64,000 nt of DNA. Origin: Cyanobacteria bacterium REEB67. GTDB taxonomy: Bacteria; Cyanobacteriota; Vampirovibrionia; Obscuribacterales; Obscuribacteraceae. Positions 23,657 to 34,473 of this stretch are shown in pieces. Positions within the stretch are counted from its first letter, which is position 1, and every line of letters begins with the position of its first letter. The notes below the pieces were generated by a model. That model ran no database searches and was not told the DNA's origin. It saw only the letters and a list, made by a program, of their open reading frames with translations. The position numbers and the translations under genes are program-made. The DNA lies in assembly GCA_018971775.1 (NCBI GenBank), contig JAGXAB010000009.1, positions 1 to 64,000 on the forward strand, written 5' to 3'.

Positions 23657-25596
23657 TATTTTGTCAGAAGCGAATCGCTGTTTTCCGCCGGGCAGGGCGG
23701 TGTCATATCGATAAGATCTGCTCCACCCTCCAGGTTAGCGCTAGCATCCTTAGTTAGCGTACCGCAGGCCAGACGTTCTAGCTCGGAGCGTATCGACTGT
23801 TCGTCATTTTCAGCAATAAAGTTAGTGAGGCGACCGATGGCCTGAGCCAGGTCCTGGCGCTCAAGGGGCTGCGGCCGACCGACGAAGATTTTGTCGTTGA
23901 CGGTGCGGGCCAGTCCTTCGGAAGCGGTGAGGAGCTCCTCGTAAAGCTTTTCGCCGGGACGCAAGCCGATAAATTTGATCTTGATGTCGTGATCGGGTCG
24001 CAGACCGGAGAAACGAATCAAATCATTGGCCAGGTCGAGAATCTTGACCGGTTTACCCATGTCGAGGACGAAGATTTCGCCACCTGATCCATAGGCTCCC
24101 GCCTGCAGTATGAGCTGCACGGCTTCGGGTATGAGCATGAAATACCTGGTGGCGTCGCGGTGGGTGACCGTGATCGGACCGCCGGCGGCGATTTGCTCGC
24201 GCCAGACCGGTATGACCGAGCCCCGGCTGGCCAGGACATTACCGAAGCGCACAGCGACATATTTGGTACTGGAAGTACGGGCCAGATCCTGAATGATCAG
24301 CTCGGCCATGCGCTTAGTGGCGCCCATTACCGAGGTCGGATTAACAGCCTTATCGCTCGAGACGAGGACAAATTTTTCGACTTTATATTGATCGGCGAGC
24401 TCGGCCACGGCTCTGGTGCCAAGCACATTGTTGGCGATCGCTTCGCAGACGTTGAGCTCCATCAGGGGCACATGCTTGTGTGCGGCGGCGTGGAATACTA
24501 CCGAGGGACGATAGGTTTCGTAGACAAATTGCATACGCTGCCGGTCGCGCACATCGGCGATAATCGGCACGATTTCGACAGGTTCCGGACGACGAGCCAG
24601 CTCTTGCTGGATGGAGAAAATGGAATTTTCACCCTTGCCGCAAAGAATGAGACGCTTCGGTTGGAAGTGCAGGATTTGTCTGCAAAGCTCGCTGCCGATT
24701 GAACCGCCGGCGCCAGAAACGAGCACCGTCCGCCCTTCTATATAAGAAGCAATCGAGGCGTTGTCTAGTTTGACCGGTTCGCGGCCGAGCAAATCTTCCA
24801 GCGATACCTCACGCAATTGATTGATACTGACGCGGCCATTAATCAGCTCGAAAAGACCGGGCAGAATGCGCGTCTCGACTTCGGCCAGTCGGCACATCTC
24901 AACGATGCGGCGGATTTCATGCGGCGGAGCCGAAGGCATGGCAATGATTACTTGATCGATGCAGAGATTTTCGACCAGGCGCGGTAGGTCGGCCGTGGTG
25001 CCGGATATGGTGATATGACCGATGCGCTTTTGCAATTTGCCCGGATCGTCATCGACCAGGCCGACGATATCGACACCAAGGTCGGGACGCTGATTGAGCT
25101 CTTTCAATACCATCAGACCGGCATCCCCGGCACCGACGACGATGGCACGACGACGGACAGGTTGACGCCAGTGTTTGCGCTGCTTGTGCTCGGTCTGCAA
25201 TCGACGCAGGACGCGGCTGGCGCCCATCAAAAAGAAGCAAAGACCGGTATCGATGAAGATAATGCCATAGGAGAGCAGATGCCCCTCGCTGCGCAAGACG
25301 CCGACGCCAAAAGCACGGAGCAAAACGACGACGAGAGAAGCGGCGAGCACGGCAGTGCCGAGCTCTGTCACTTCGGTAAGTCCGGTATAGCGCCAGAGGC
25401 GGCGGTAGACACCGGCACAGAGGTTGGCCATCAGACGCAGACCGACGAAGAGCGGCAAAACCTGGCTGAGCTGGCTCAAATAAAGGCTGTCGACGTGGAA
25501 GTCGAAGCGGATCATATAAGCGCAACTCAAGGAAACAATCGTGATCATGCAGTCGACGACAATCTGCAAGACGCGCATCCAGCGGATCGAGCTCAT
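23656..25596 (-). CDS. FlaA1/CapD-type nucleoside-diphosphate-sugar 4,6-dehydratase
   Basis: 646 residues. Four membrane helices lie in the first 115 or so residues. A CoA-binding-like Rossmann domain follows (RAIVVGAGDAGLMVLKEL, about 150-260), then the dehydratase domain with VLSGAGGSIGSELCRQI (misread-free core VSGAGGSIGS), a SSDKAVNPTSVMGATKRMAE active region and a RFGNVLASRGSVIP motif. This matches WbpM, PglF and CapD, which convert UDP-GlcNAc to a 4-keto-6-deoxy sugar for O-antigen, capsule or glycoprotein. Its linkage to larE-larB is unusual; shared transcription is all the sequence shows. Confidence 0.9.
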   Translation of the reverse strand: MSSIRWMRVLQIVVDCMITIVSLSCAYMIRFDFHVDSLYLSQLSQVLPLFVGLRLMANLCAGVYRRLWRYTGLTEVTELGTAVLAASLVVVLLRAFGVGVLRSEGHLLSYGIIFIDTGLCFFLMGASRVLRRLQTEHKQRKHWRQPVRRRAIVVGAGDAGLMVLKELNQRPDLGVDIVGLVDDDPGKLQKRIGHITISGTTADLPRLVENLCIDQVIIAMPSAPPHEIRRIVEMCRLAEVETRILPGLFELINGRVSINQLREVSLEDLLGREPVKLDNASIASYIEGRTVLVSGAGGSIGSELCRQILHFQPKRLILCGKGENSIFSIQQELARRPEPVEIVPIIADVRDRQRMQFVYETYRPSVVFHAAAHKHVPLMELNVCEAIANNVLGTRAVAELADQYKVEKFVLVSSDKAVNPTSVMGATKRMAELIIQDLARTSSTKYVAVRFGNVLASRGSVIPVWREQIAAGGPITVTHRDATRYFMLIPEAVQLILQAGAYGSGGEIFVLDMGKPVKILDLANDLIRFSGLRPDHDIKIKFIGLRPGEKLYEELLTASEGLARTVNDKIFVGRPQPLERQDLAQAIGRLTNFIAENDEQSIRSELERLACGTLTKDASANLEGGADLIDMTPPCPAENSDSLLTK

Positions 25597-25814
25597 CGGC
25601 GCAAGGGTGGGGACTTCAGCGTCTGGCTGTTTATCTGGCGAATCTACGATTGTTCTGCGCCTCGCACTGTGTCGCTAATGTTCAGACCGACAGAGCCGGT
25701 CCAGAGCCTATATTAGCACTAGTCATGAGGTAGAAAACTTAGGCCCGGTTCACATCCCAACCAATTGGCCGGAGGCATGCTACAAGCAGGCTCACCTGCA
25801 TGGGATGGGGTTTA

Positions 25815-26798
25815 CTAAGAAACTCTCATCTTGCCTTTTTGTTTCATTACCCATTCTTTTACTCTTTCGGGAGGCAGGCCGAGAGCGTGGGCGGTACCCT
25901 TAATCGCCGTTTCATGACCGACATCGAGCTTGAGGATGTCGTTATACATCTTCACCGTAATCAGACGCATCGGGCCGTCTTTCAGAGAACCGGTGGCACT
26001 CCAGACGATCAGCGAAACAGTCAAATAACCGAGCATGACAGCGGCGGCGCAAGCGAGCAGGGCAAAGGTCTTGAGACCCGGATGATGAGCTTCGAGGACT
26101 TTGCCGAAGCCGAGATTGTAAAAGTAGATACCGGCTTCCAGAACGATAAAAAGAGAAAGAAACATCATCGGCTTGAACTGATAGCGTGACATCAAATCCA
26201 GTTCTTCTTGCTTGGCGAAAATATCGCCGCGCGAGCTCTTGAACCATTCAGTGTTGATTTTTTTCTCGGGAGGGAAAACGAAACTGGCACCGACAAGAGT
26301 GGAGAGCATAAGGAATGGACTGTAGTAAGTAGAAGCAGGATCTCTTGTCGCCGCTTCAAAGCCGACAACGAACCAGGGCAAAAGCACCGCCAGCAGTACC
26401 AGCATAAAGATCCGGGCAAAGCCGATGCGCTGCTCCATCGAAGCACCAAAAACCCAGAGCAGATAGCAGTTGATTACAACCTGATAACGGTCAGCCGAGG
26501 CAAAAGCAGAAAGGAAACAGATTTTTACTAAGTCGGAAATGTTCGTCGAGACAAGGGCAAAGGCATTCGGCGTGCCTTTCAACCCGGCTACGAAAAGCTG
26601 CACGGTCTCGCCCCAGGTGGCGGCGCATTTGGCCGGATTGAAGCAATTGTTGGTAATCCAGTCATCAGAAGACGAGCCGGTCGGACCGGCGGCCATGACA
26701 TAGACCGAACCGCACAAAATAATCAGCATAAAAGACGCAAGCGGCTTCGTATGCTGGGCATCAAACTGGATTTTGGGCCTGGAATTCATTTCGACCAT
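25815..26798 (-). CDS. Rhomboid-like membrane protein without catalytic serine motif
   Basis: 327 residues, with about six membrane helices. The stretch KICFLSAFASADRYQVVINCYLLWVFGASMEQRIGFARI lines up with the rhomboid core around H-x-x-x-N and WVFGxxxExRLG. The G-x-S-G catalytic serine motif and the catalytic His are not seen in the later helices. It may be an inactive rhomboid that binds membrane proteins, as eukaryotic iRhoms do. The C terminus is a charged cytoplasmic tail (EWVMKQKGKMRVS). AGGT lies eight bases before the ATG. Alternative: an unrelated polytopic protein. Confidence 0.55.
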   Translation of the reverse strand: MVEMNSRPKIQFDAQHTKPLASFMLIILCGSVYVMAAGPTGSSSDDWITNNCFNPAKCAATWGETVQLFVAGLKGTPNAFALVSTNISDLVKICFLSAFASADRYQVVINCYLLWVFGASMEQRIGFARIFMLVLLAVLLPWFVVGFEAATRDPASTYYSPFLMLSTLVGASFVFPPEKKINTEWFKSSRGDIFAKQEELDLMSRYQFKPMMFLSLFIVLEAGIYFYNLGFGKVLEAHHPGLKTFALLACAAAVMLGYLTVSLIVWSATGSLKDGPMRLITVKMYNDILKLDVGHETAIKGTAHALGLPPERVKEWVMKQKGKMRVS

Positions 26799-26916
26799 TT
26801 CTGTGACCTATAGAGCGGCATTGGTAATATACCCAGCCATAGTCGGATAGTCAAAACAATAATTGTCAGGCGCTTTGCAGTGTCAGATAACCACATTTTC
26901 CGGCGGCAAAAGCAAG

Positions 26917-29523
26917 CTAAATAACGATATTGACCAATTTATCAGGCACTACGATCACTTTACGCAGCACCGAGCCGTTCATCTTGGCCTGCACCTTATC
27001 ATCAGCCAGGGCCAGCGCTTCCGCGGCCTCTCTCGTCAGACCTCGCGGAGCGGCGATCTTGCTGACGATTTTGCCGTTCACCTGCAAGACGAGCTCGATT
27101 TGATCATCGATCGTCAACTTGTCGTCAAAAGTCGGCCAGGCATGCACATGGATCGATTCTTGCAAGGAGCTGGCGAAACCGCACTGATGCCAGAGTTCTT
27201 CCGAGATGTGCGGCGCCATCGGCGCCATCAGCAAGAGCAAGTTTTTGACGGCAAATGTGAGCACTTCCTTGCCCTGCGCCGAGCTGAGATTGCTCTCGTC
27301 GGCGACGTATTTGTACAGAGCGTTGACCAGCTCCATACAGCGCGCGATGGCGGTGTTGAAGATATAGCGCTCGGGGCTGAGATCCGAAGAAACAGCCTTG
27401 ATCGTTTTGTGCACAAGGCGCATCACACCGCGACTGACATCATCGAGCTGACTGTGATCAAAGACACCGCCGGCGCCCTGGACTTTCGGATCGATTACAC
27501 CCTTCTCTTTCAAATCGGCAACCAGACGCCAGACACGACTGAGGAAGCGATATTGACCGACGGCACCATCTTCGTTCCACTCGAGCTCTTGCTCGGGTGG
27601 TGAGGCGAAAAGGGTGAAAAGCCTGGCCGCATCAGCACCATAATGTTTGAAAAATTCGGTGGTGCCGACGACATTGCCGCGCGATTTGGACATTTTTTCG
27701 GTGCGCCCGGAAATTGGCGAATGCATCGTCACCATGCCCTGAGAGAGCAAATTGGTGAAGGGTTCGGTGCATTTGACCAGGCCCATGTCTTTGAGGGCGC
27801 GGGTGAAAAAGCGCGAATAGAGCAAGTGCAGGATGGCGTGCTCGACCCCACCTACATATTGATCGACAGGCATCCAGTAATTGACTTTATCCTGGGCAAA
27901 GGCTTCCTGCGGATTGTTGGCGTCGACATAGCGCAGGAAATACCAGGATGAATCGATGAAAGTGTCCATGGTATCGGTTTCGCGCCGAGCGTCGCCGCCG
28001 CACTGCGGACATTTGACGTCGAGGAAGGAGGACATTTTGGCGAGCGGCGAGCCGCCCTTACCGGTAAATTCCACGCCTTCGACAGGCAAGACGACGGGCA
28101 GATCACTTTCCTTGACCGGCTTGATACCGCACTTTTCACAGTGCACGAGCGGAATAGGGCACCCCCAATAACGCTGGCGCGAAATCAACCAGTCGCGCAA
28201 ACGGTACTGAACGCGCTCTTTACCGGCCAGATGCTGCTCGGCCCAGCTGATGATCCTGGCGCGCGCTTCCGTTGATTTGAGGCCATCGAAACTACCCGAA
28301 TTGAGCAATACGCCTTCTTCGAGATATGGTTCATTGAGAGCATTGGCGGCCTTCCCGTCTGGCGAAATTACTTCGCGCACCGGCATATTTAGAGCCCGGG
28401 CAAAGGCGAAGTCACGTTCGTCGTGAGCCGGTACGCCCATTACGGCACCGGTGCCGTAATTCATCAAGACATAGTCCGAAACAAGAATCGGTACGACATC
28501 GCCGTTAAACGGATTGATCACAAAAGCACCGGTGTCGACGCCGGTTTTAGGTTTAGCCGGAGCCGCAACAGGGCTGGCACCATCGGAGCCGGCGGCCGGT
28601 GCAGCGTCGGCGGAGCCGCCGATCATGCGATCGCGATCGCTCTTCAGCTTGGACGCTTCGACATACTCGCGCACCCTGGGCAGATTTTCAGGAGTGGTCA
28701 ATTTTTCGACAAGTGGATTTTCAGGAGCGAGGACAAGGTAGCTGACACCAAATACAGTGTCAGGCCTGGTCGTAAAAACTTTGATCTGGATATTGGGAGC
28801 GCTTTCTACAGTGAAAAACAGCTCGGCGCCATGAGATTTGCCGATCCAGTTTTGCTGCATGACGCGGACGCGCTCGGGCCACCCCTTGAGCGTATCGAGA
28901 TCAGCGAGCAATTCGTCGGCGTATTTCGTGATACGCAAAAACCACTGACTCATCAGACGCTGTTCAACGCGCGTCTCGAGGTGGCGCCAGCAAAATCCAT
29001 CGTTAACCACCTGCTCATTGGCAAGCACGGTCAAACAATCGGGACACCAGTTGACCGGCGCTTCTTTGCGCTCGGCCAGGCCGGCTTCATACATTTTCAG
29101 GAAGAGCCACTGCGTCCATCTGTAATAGTCGACGTCGCAAGTCGTCACTTCGCGCTCCCAGTCGTAGCTGGTGCCGAGTTTCTTCAACTGCGAATCACGC
29201 ATAAATTTGATATTGGACTTGGTCCAGTCCTGGGGATGCTTTTGATTTTTGATGGCGGCGTTTTCAGCCGGTAGACCAAAAGCGTCCCAGCCCATGGGAT
29301 TGAGGACGTTGTAGCCAAGCATGCGCCGGTGGCGGCTGATCACATCCGAGATGGTGTAGACACGCATGTGACCCATGTGCAAATCGCCGGACGGATAGGG
29401 GAACATGACCAGCGAGTAGAATTTGGGCTTTTTGTCGTTATCGACAGCTTTATAGATCCCAAGCGTTTCCCAGTGCTGCTGCCATTTCTCGTCAATCTCT
29501 TGCGGCACATATTGGCTAACCAT
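26917..29523 (-). CDS. leuS: Leucyl-tRNA synthetase
   Basis: 868 residues. The class I signatures are HMGH at 49-52 and KMSKS near 620. The CP1 editing domain follows the first half of the Rossmann fold and contains the TTRPDT motif (as [10 protein letters not shown]). An Ala/Gly/Pro-rich insert of about 35 residues ([23 protein letters not shown]) sits within or beside the editing domain. C-terminal parts (VNGKIVSKI...) are those of bacterial LeuRS. Divergent from tyrS, with about 218 bases between the starts. Confidence 0.97.
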   Translation of the reverse strand: MVSQYVPQEIDEKWQQHWETLGIYKAVDNDKKPKFYSLVMFPYPSGDLHMGHMRVYTISDVISRHRRMLGYNVLNPMGWDAFGLPAENAAIKNQKHPQDWTKSNIKFMRDSQLKKLGTSYDWEREVTTCDVDYYRWTQWLFLKMYEAGLAERKEAPVNWCPDCLTVLANEQVVNDGFCWRHLETRVEQRLMSQWFLRITKYADELLADLDTLKGWPERVRVMQQNWIGKSHGAELFFTVESAPNIQIKVFTTRPDTVFGVSYLVLAPENPLVEKLTTPENLPRVREYVEASKLKSDRDRMIGGSADAAPAAGSDGASPVAAPAKPKTGVDTGAFVINPFNGDVVPILVSDYVLMNYGTGAVMGVPAHDERDFAFARALNMPVREVISPDGKAANALNEPYLEEGVLLNSGSFDGLKSTEARARIISWAEQHLAGKERVQYRLRDWLISRQRYWGCPIPLVHCEKCGIKPVKESDLPVVLPVEGVEFTGKGGSPLAKMSSFLDVKCPQCGGDARRETDTMDTFIDSSWYFLRYVDANNPQEAFAQDKVNYWMPVDQYVGGVEHAILHLLYSRFFTRALKDMGLVKCTEPFTNLLSQGMVTMHSPISGRTEKMSKSRGNVVGTTEFFKHYGADAARLFTLFASPPEQELEWNEDGAVGQYRFLSRVWRLVADLKEKGVIDPKVQGAGGVFDHSQLDDVSRGVMRLVHKTIKAVSSDLSPERYIFNTAIARCMELVNALYKYVADESNLSSAQGKEVLTFAVKNLLLLMAPMAPHISEELWHQCGFASSLQESIHVHAWPTFDDKLTIDDQIELVLQVNGKIVSKIAAPRGLTREAAEALALADDKVQAKMNGSVLRKVIVVPDKLVNIVI

Positions 29524-29741
29524 GGACAGCGCGACCTCTTACGTCTCAAACAGGAACGATAACTACAGGAAAATCCCGAACCATATACAGGGATTCTCTA
29601 TTTAGATTGAATATACTTGGTCATCATTTATCACTCAAGGCAAAGTGACCCCATGCTAAGATTTTTAGCAACTTGCGGGCGCTTGATTAGCGCCGCGTCA
29701 TCTGGTCGGCAAAGTCAGCATATAAAATCGGCATATAAATA

Positions 29742-31031
29742 ATGGAAGCGAAAGTCATGGAAGCCAGGGGAAATTTTGAGGAAGAATGCCGCCAGCAGTG
29801 CCGGAAAGAAGGCATTGACGAGGCCGTACTCAAAGAAGCGCAGGAACTCTGCCGCGGCGTCGAGGTTTTGCCCGAAGGCGTCATGGGTCTGGCCCGCAAG
29901 CTTAATCAGGCCTACAAAGAGGGCCGCAAACTGCGCGCCAAGCTTGGCGTAGACCCGACTTCCACCGATCTGCACATCGGCCATGCCGTTGTTTTCCGCA
30001 AATTGCGCCGCTTTCAAGAATTTGGCCATCAGATAGTCCTGATCATCGGCGGCTTTACCGCCCAGATAGGCGATCCGACCGGACGCAACAGCACGCGCCC
30101 ACCGCTCACCCTCGACATGGTCCAGGCCAACGCTGAGACCTATCTGAACCAGATGGGCCTGATCCTCGACATGAGCAAAACCGAAGTCGTCAACAACAAC
30201 GACTGGCTTGCCCCCTTAAACATGAAAGACGTAATCAAGCTGGCCGCCTCTGCCACAGCCAACCAACTGCTGGCCAAAGAAGCCTTTGGAGATCGTCTGG
30301 ACAAACAACAGCCAGTGTCCTTCCACGAGCTTTTTTATCCTCTTCTGCAGGCTTATGATTCGGTGGCGATCAAAGCCGACATCGAGCTCGGCGGCACCGA
30401 CCAGCGCTTCAATATTTTGCAAGGACGCGAGCTGCAACCCAAATACGGTCTCGAGCCGCAAATGGCGATGCTCTGTACTCTGCTCGAAGGCACCGATGGT
30501 GTCAAAAAAATGTCCAAGAGCTACGGCAATTACATTGGCCTGAAAGATCCAGCCGGCGAAATGTTCGGCAAATGCATGCGCATACCGGACGAGCTCATCC
30601 TCAAATACTTCGAGCTGACGACCACCCTCACCGGCGAACAAATCGACGAGATCGAAAATCTCCACCTGAAAGAAGGCGGCAATCCCAAAGACGCCAAGCT
30701 CAAGCTCGCCGCCCAGATAGTCGAGCAATACCACGGACAGGGCTCCGGGGCGAGAGAATTGCAGGAATGGAACAAGGTACACAGCGAAGGCCAGGTGCCA
30801 GATGACATGCCATCACATACGGTGACAACGGCGACGGCTCTCTTCCGCATCATGGTCGAAAGCAAATTGGCCAGTGGCACAGCCGAAGCCAAACGACTGG
30901 TCCAGGACAACGGCGTCAAGCTCGACGGCGAAACGGCCCGAGATGCCAATCAACAGATTGAACTTGCCGCGGGAGAAAGCAGAGTGTTGCAAGTCGGCCG
31001 GCGCAAATTCGTCCGCCTTATCGCCCCTTAA
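29742..31031 (+). CDS. tyrS: Tyrosyl-tRNA synthetase
   Basis: 429 residues. Class I signatures HIGH at 78-81 and KMSKS near 263, with the tyrosine pocket region GGTDQRFNILQGRELQ. The C-terminal S4-like RNA-binding domain is present (about 360-425, SGTAEAKRLVQDNGVKLDG). An N-terminal helical extension of about 60 residues precedes the fold, as in the TyrRS group with the HIGH (not HVGH) motif. The start may be the ATG at 29742 or the next at 29757; neither has a strong binding site. Confidence 0.95.
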   Translation: MEAKVMEARGNFEEECRQQCRKEGIDEAVLKEAQELCRGVEVLPEGVMGLARKLNQAYKEGRKLRAKLGVDPTSTDLHIGHAVVFRKLRRFQEFGHQIVLIIGGFTAQIGDPTGRNSTRPPLTLDMVQANAETYLNQMGLILDMSKTEVVNNNDWLAPLNMKDVIKLAASATANQLLAKEAFGDRLDKQQPVSFHELFYPLLQAYDSVAIKADIELGGTDQRFNILQGRELQPKYGLEPQMAMLCTLLEGTDGVKKMSKSYGNYIGLKDPAGEMFGKCMRIPDELILKYFELTTTLTGEQIDEIENLHLKEGGNPKDAKLKLAAQIVEQYHGQGSGARELQEWNKVHSEGQVPDDMPSHTVTTATALFRIMVESKLASGTAEAKRLVQDNGVKLDGETARDANQQIELAAGESRVLQVGRRKFVRLIAP

Positions 31032-31068
31032 ATCAGAGCTTCGACCGACTGCATGCGCTTTTAAGTAG

Positions 31069-32022
31069 TTAGAAATTTTTGATCACATTGCGCTCTATGG
31101 CATCCGCTTCGGCGTGGCGTTCGATCTGGCGCAAGAGAGTCGAATAGTTCATCAAGATGTGCCGCACGGCCGGACTGGTTTCACCCCAGCGTTCTCGGGC
31201 GATGCGCAGATGCAGGAGATAAACCGATTCGGCTCGGTCATATTGCCGGGCGGCAATGAAGTCTTTCGCCTGGCGCTCGAAATTTTCTTCGTTGACGATG
31301 CCGGTGGTGACCACATGCTTGTGCCAACTGGTAAGAGCGGCGGCGCTGCCTAAAAGTTCGCGGTGGATGTGACCATAGCTGCGGGCCAGATTGGCCGATT
31401 CGATGTTGTTGTAACCGAGCAGATGTTCGAAGCGTGACATGGCATTGCGATAGAGATTGTCGGCCTCGGCCTGCCGTCTTTCCTGGACGAGCATACGCAA
31501 CATCTGGGGCAGATCGAGAAATTCGATAAATTCACTCGTCGGCGGTTGATGACGATAACCTTCATAACAATGAATGAGAATCTGATCGAGATCAGGATAA
31601 AGCCCGTGGATCAAACCAAGCAAGGCGATGCGCGCCCGGAGCCAGACGACATCGATATGATCTTCGCCGAGATGGGCTCGCTTGACGGTGAACGCCTCAA
31701 GATAGAAAAATTCGGCACGACCGAGTGCGCCTTGAAAGCGCGCCGCCTCACCCATCAAAAAATAGGACTCGCCCACCTGGGCGCAGCCTCCGCCCCAGTA
31801 ATCCTCGTCGATGGCCAGGGCACGGTTGGCAGCGCGCTCGGCTTCGACGAAACGTCCGCGTCCGAGATCGGCCCGGGCCGTGCCGCGCAAGCAATCGGCA
31901 ACGACCGGTTCGTCCGAGGAATTGCCGTAACGCTCGATGGCGCGGCGATAGAGACCGGCGGCCTCGTCGTACAAACCACGGGCAAGAGCGGAGTCGGCCA
32001 TAGCCTGGAGATTGTCGATCAC
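31069..32022 (-). CDS. TPR-repeat protein
   Basis: 317 residues beginning at a GTG with a near-perfect AGGAGG seven bases upstream. Tetratricopeptide-like helix pairs span most of the chain, for example LYDEAAGLYRRAIERYGN and RFVEAERAANRALAIDEDYWG, plus RYDRAESVYLLHLRIARERWG near the C terminus, as in kinesin light-chain type TPRs. There is no signal peptide, so it is probably cytoplasmic. It is the last gene of the thioredoxin / GT-C / YfhO operon, 12 bases after the YfhO stop. Confidence 0.78.
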   Translation of the reverse strand: MIDNLQAMADSALARGLYDEAAGLYRRAIERYGNSSDEPVVADCLRGTARADLGRGRFVEAERAANRALAIDEDYWGGGCAQVGESYFLMGEAARFQGALGRAEFFYLEAFTVKRAHLGEDHIDVVWLRARIALLGLIHGLYPDLDQILIHCYEGYRHQPPTSEFIEFLDLPQMLRMLVQERRQAEADNLYRNAMSRFEHLLGYNNIESANLARSYGHIHRELLGSAAALTSWHKHVVTTGIVNEENFERQAKDFIAARQYDRAESVYLLHLRIARERWGETSPAVRHILMNYSTLLRQIERHAEADAIERNVIKNF

Positions 32023-32034
32023 AACTGACCTCCT

Positions 32035-34473
32035 CTATTTATCGCTTAGCTTATACCCGGATGATCGTCCGGCAAAAAGAACTGCCAGTAAAAGTATCAA
32101 TAGCCAGGCAGACAAAGTAAAGATCGATATTTTAGCGCCACGTGCCAGAGATTGAGGCACAAATTTGAAAACGAGGGTGTGCTCACCCGGCTCGACACTG
32201 ACGGCTCGTTGCACACAATTTGCTTTGAGGATTTCGACACCATGACCATCGATGCTGGCCTGCCAACCGGGATAATAGGTATCGGCCAGGACGAAATATC
32301 CTCTTTGCCTTACGCTCAGCTTGAACGTCAGCAGTTCATCCGAAAGATCAGCGGCAGTGACTGCGCCAATAGCTGCACCACCAGGCGCTTCGGAACCTTG
32401 CGATTCAGTCGCAGCAGCGGCCGGATCATCGAGCAGCACCATAGATGATGGCACAAATTTTTGGCCGTCATTGAAGTACCCGCTTTTCATGATATGCAAT
32501 ATTTCTTTTGAGGGAAGCTGCCTGGCGTCACCAACGAGATAAAAGCGGGGCAACACCTGAGCATTTTCGTAAACAGGCAGAGCTCCGCCGAGATCGATCT
32601 TGTGCCAGGATGACTTTGCTTCCGCGTCAAAGGCACGCTCACCGAAATTACTCCAGGGTGCAATGAGATACTTTACGCAGACCATATCCAGAACGCGACT
32701 GGCTCCGCTGATGCGGAAGGGCGGCTCCATAAATCCGCCCTCGGCGATATCGAGCAAGCTCGCGTATCGTGTCGAGATCAGAGGTTCATAACCTGCGGCA
32801 CTGGCCACGCCCCAGAGCCTGGAAAGATTGGGAGGCACAGATTCGGCCTTAGCATCGATGCCGGCGACATTGAAAATGCGACTCTGCTCACCTCGGGTGC
32901 GAGCGGCAAGGGCAAGGGCTAGAGGTGGAGCAGCTAGGTCTTGCCGTTTCGGTGAAGCTTTCGTCCACTCAGCGTCAAGTCCGTATGTAGCCAGGGCGCA
33001 AAAAACAGTGATGAGCAAAAAGCGTTGCCGGAATAGGTCGTAACTGGCGCCAAAAGAAAGAGCTTTAACGATCGAAGCGCCAAAATATCCGCAGGGCAAG
33101 GCAGGCAGGGAAAAAAGCAGGAGCGGCAAGGTACCGAGCAAAAATACATAACTGAAGCAAGAAAAAATGACGTAGCCACCTAGATAGAGATGCTTGAGCG
33201 CGCCGATACTATCCAGATCAAAAGGCTTCCGGCCGGGATTCTCACCAAGATAAGCTCTCTCCAATCTGGCGGTACCAAAGGCGGCAAGCATGGCGACGGC
33301 AAAACTGGCCAGCAGCAAAACCCGGTAAAGACCTCGAAATTGTCCAAATATCGGTAACTGGTAAGCGAGAAAAGCAAGTGGGGTGTATTTACCCAGCGAG
33401 AGTAAAAAGGCAAAAAGAAAAAGGGCGACGAAAAACCAGACGCATTTAGGCCGGTCGCCTTTGAACAGACTGTAGGCGGCAAGCAAGATCGGACCGAGCC
33501 CAAAGAAGAGCAAACCCGGTGGTGGCCCCTGCTCAGAAAATGGCACCATGCCAAGTGTGCCGAAGGCACCACCTAGTATGTAAGGCAAAATAAAACCGAC
33601 CAATTGCATCGGCTCGACCTGACCGACGACCATGTCTTGAAAAGCGAAATTTTGTCTAGCACTGAAACTAGCCAATTCGTAACTGGGAAGAATTTGCACT
33701 GCGGCGAGCAAGATGCCGACGAGCATGGCCAGCATGACGACGGCCAAGGAGATCGATTTGTTTTCATCCTGGCCATTTTTATTGGCTCCCTTCCCGAACG
33801 ATGCTATTGGAAAAAAACGAAAAACTGTCCAGACGCCGCTGGCGCCCAGTACATAGAAGGCACTCTGGGGATGACCGGCAAAAATAAGTATGGCCACGAC
33901 AATGGACAATCCAAGCAGTAAGAGCGCCTTAAGGCGCTGCTCATGACCATCTTCCACAGCGCGGACACGACTGCTTGAGGCAAAAAAATCGATCAGATAG
34001 AAGATCACAGGCAACCAGATCGCAGTTTGTAAAACTTGCACATGCTTGAGCTCAGAGATCAGATATCCGGAAAATCCATATGACAAGCCGGCGACCAAAC
34101 TACCGTAGAACGAACCACTCAAGCGCCTGGCGAGTAAAGCCGCGAAAAAAGCGGCAAGAACGAAACCACTCACAACGTAAACGTTGAAATCAAAAATCAA
34201 ATCCGGCCCGAGCAGTTTGACAAGTCGCGCCAGAGGATAGAAATACTGCACCTGCGGATCGGCCAGGACCGGAAAGCCGCTTAACAAGAGGGACGTCCAG
34301 AGACGGTCACCGGCAGCAAAGGCTGGAAAATTTTGCACAAAATTGTCTTCAGGCGCAAGCACCAGACCGCGCAATAAACCGGGACCAAAAATCACCAGCG
34401 CGCAGAGAAGAAAAAAGCCAAGCGCCTGGCTCATTTGCCGGAGAGACTCGGGCCAGTTTTTACAATCACTCAT
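32035..34473 (-). CDS. YfhO-family polytopic membrane protein
   Basis: 812 residues with about a dozen hydrophobic helices and a long extracytoplasmic C-terminal domain. The N-terminal LVLAPEDNFVQNFPAFAAGDRLWTS and YSFSGYL-like region (GLSYGFSGYLISEL) and the C-terminal ADTYYPGWQASIDGHGVEILKANCVQRAVSVEPGEH are hallmarks of the YfhO family. In Firmicutes it is needed for glycosylation of lipoteichoic acid, so a GT-C sugar transferase role is the family inference. It overlaps the upstream gene by eight bases. Confidence 0.85.
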   Translation of the reverse strand: MSDCKNWPESLRQMSQALGFFLLCALVIFGPGLLRGLVLAPEDNFVQNFPAFAAGDRLWTSLLLSGFPVLADPQVQYFYPLARLVKLLGPDLIFDFNVYVVSGFVLAAFFAALLARRLSGSFYGSLVAGLSYGFSGYLISELKHVQVLQTAIWLPVIFYLIDFFASSSRVRAVEDGHEQRLKALLLLGLSIVVAILIFAGHPQSAFYVLGASGVWTVFRFFPIASFGKGANKNGQDENKSISLAVVMLAMLVGILLAAVQILPSYELASFSARQNFAFQDMVVGQVEPMQLVGFILPYILGGAFGTLGMVPFSEQGPPPGLLFFGLGPILLAAYSLFKGDRPKCVWFFVALFLFAFLLSLGKYTPLAFLAYQLPIFGQFRGLYRVLLLASFAVAMLAAFGTARLERAYLGENPGRKPFDLDSIGALKHLYLGGYVIFSCFSYVFLLGTLPLLLFSLPALPCGYFGASIVKALSFGASYDLFRQRFLLITVFCALATYGLDAEWTKASPKRQDLAAPPLALALAARTRGEQSRIFNVAGIDAKAESVPPNLSRLWGVASAAGYEPLISTRYASLLDIAEGGFMEPPFRISGASRVLDMVCVKYLIAPWSNFGERAFDAEAKSSWHKIDLGGALPVYENAQVLPRFYLVGDARQLPSKEILHIMKSGYFNDGQKFVPSSMVLLDDPAAAATESQGSEAPGGAAIGAVTAADLSDELLTFKLSVRQRGYFVLADTYYPGWQASIDGHGVEILKANCVQRAVSVEPGEHTLVFKFVPQSLARGAKISIFTLSAWLLILLLAVLFAGRSSGYKLSDK

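Noticed and set aside
29742-29757. Functional small leader peptide before tyrS
   Set aside because: The two close ATG codons are in the same frame as tyrS and are simply alternative starts.
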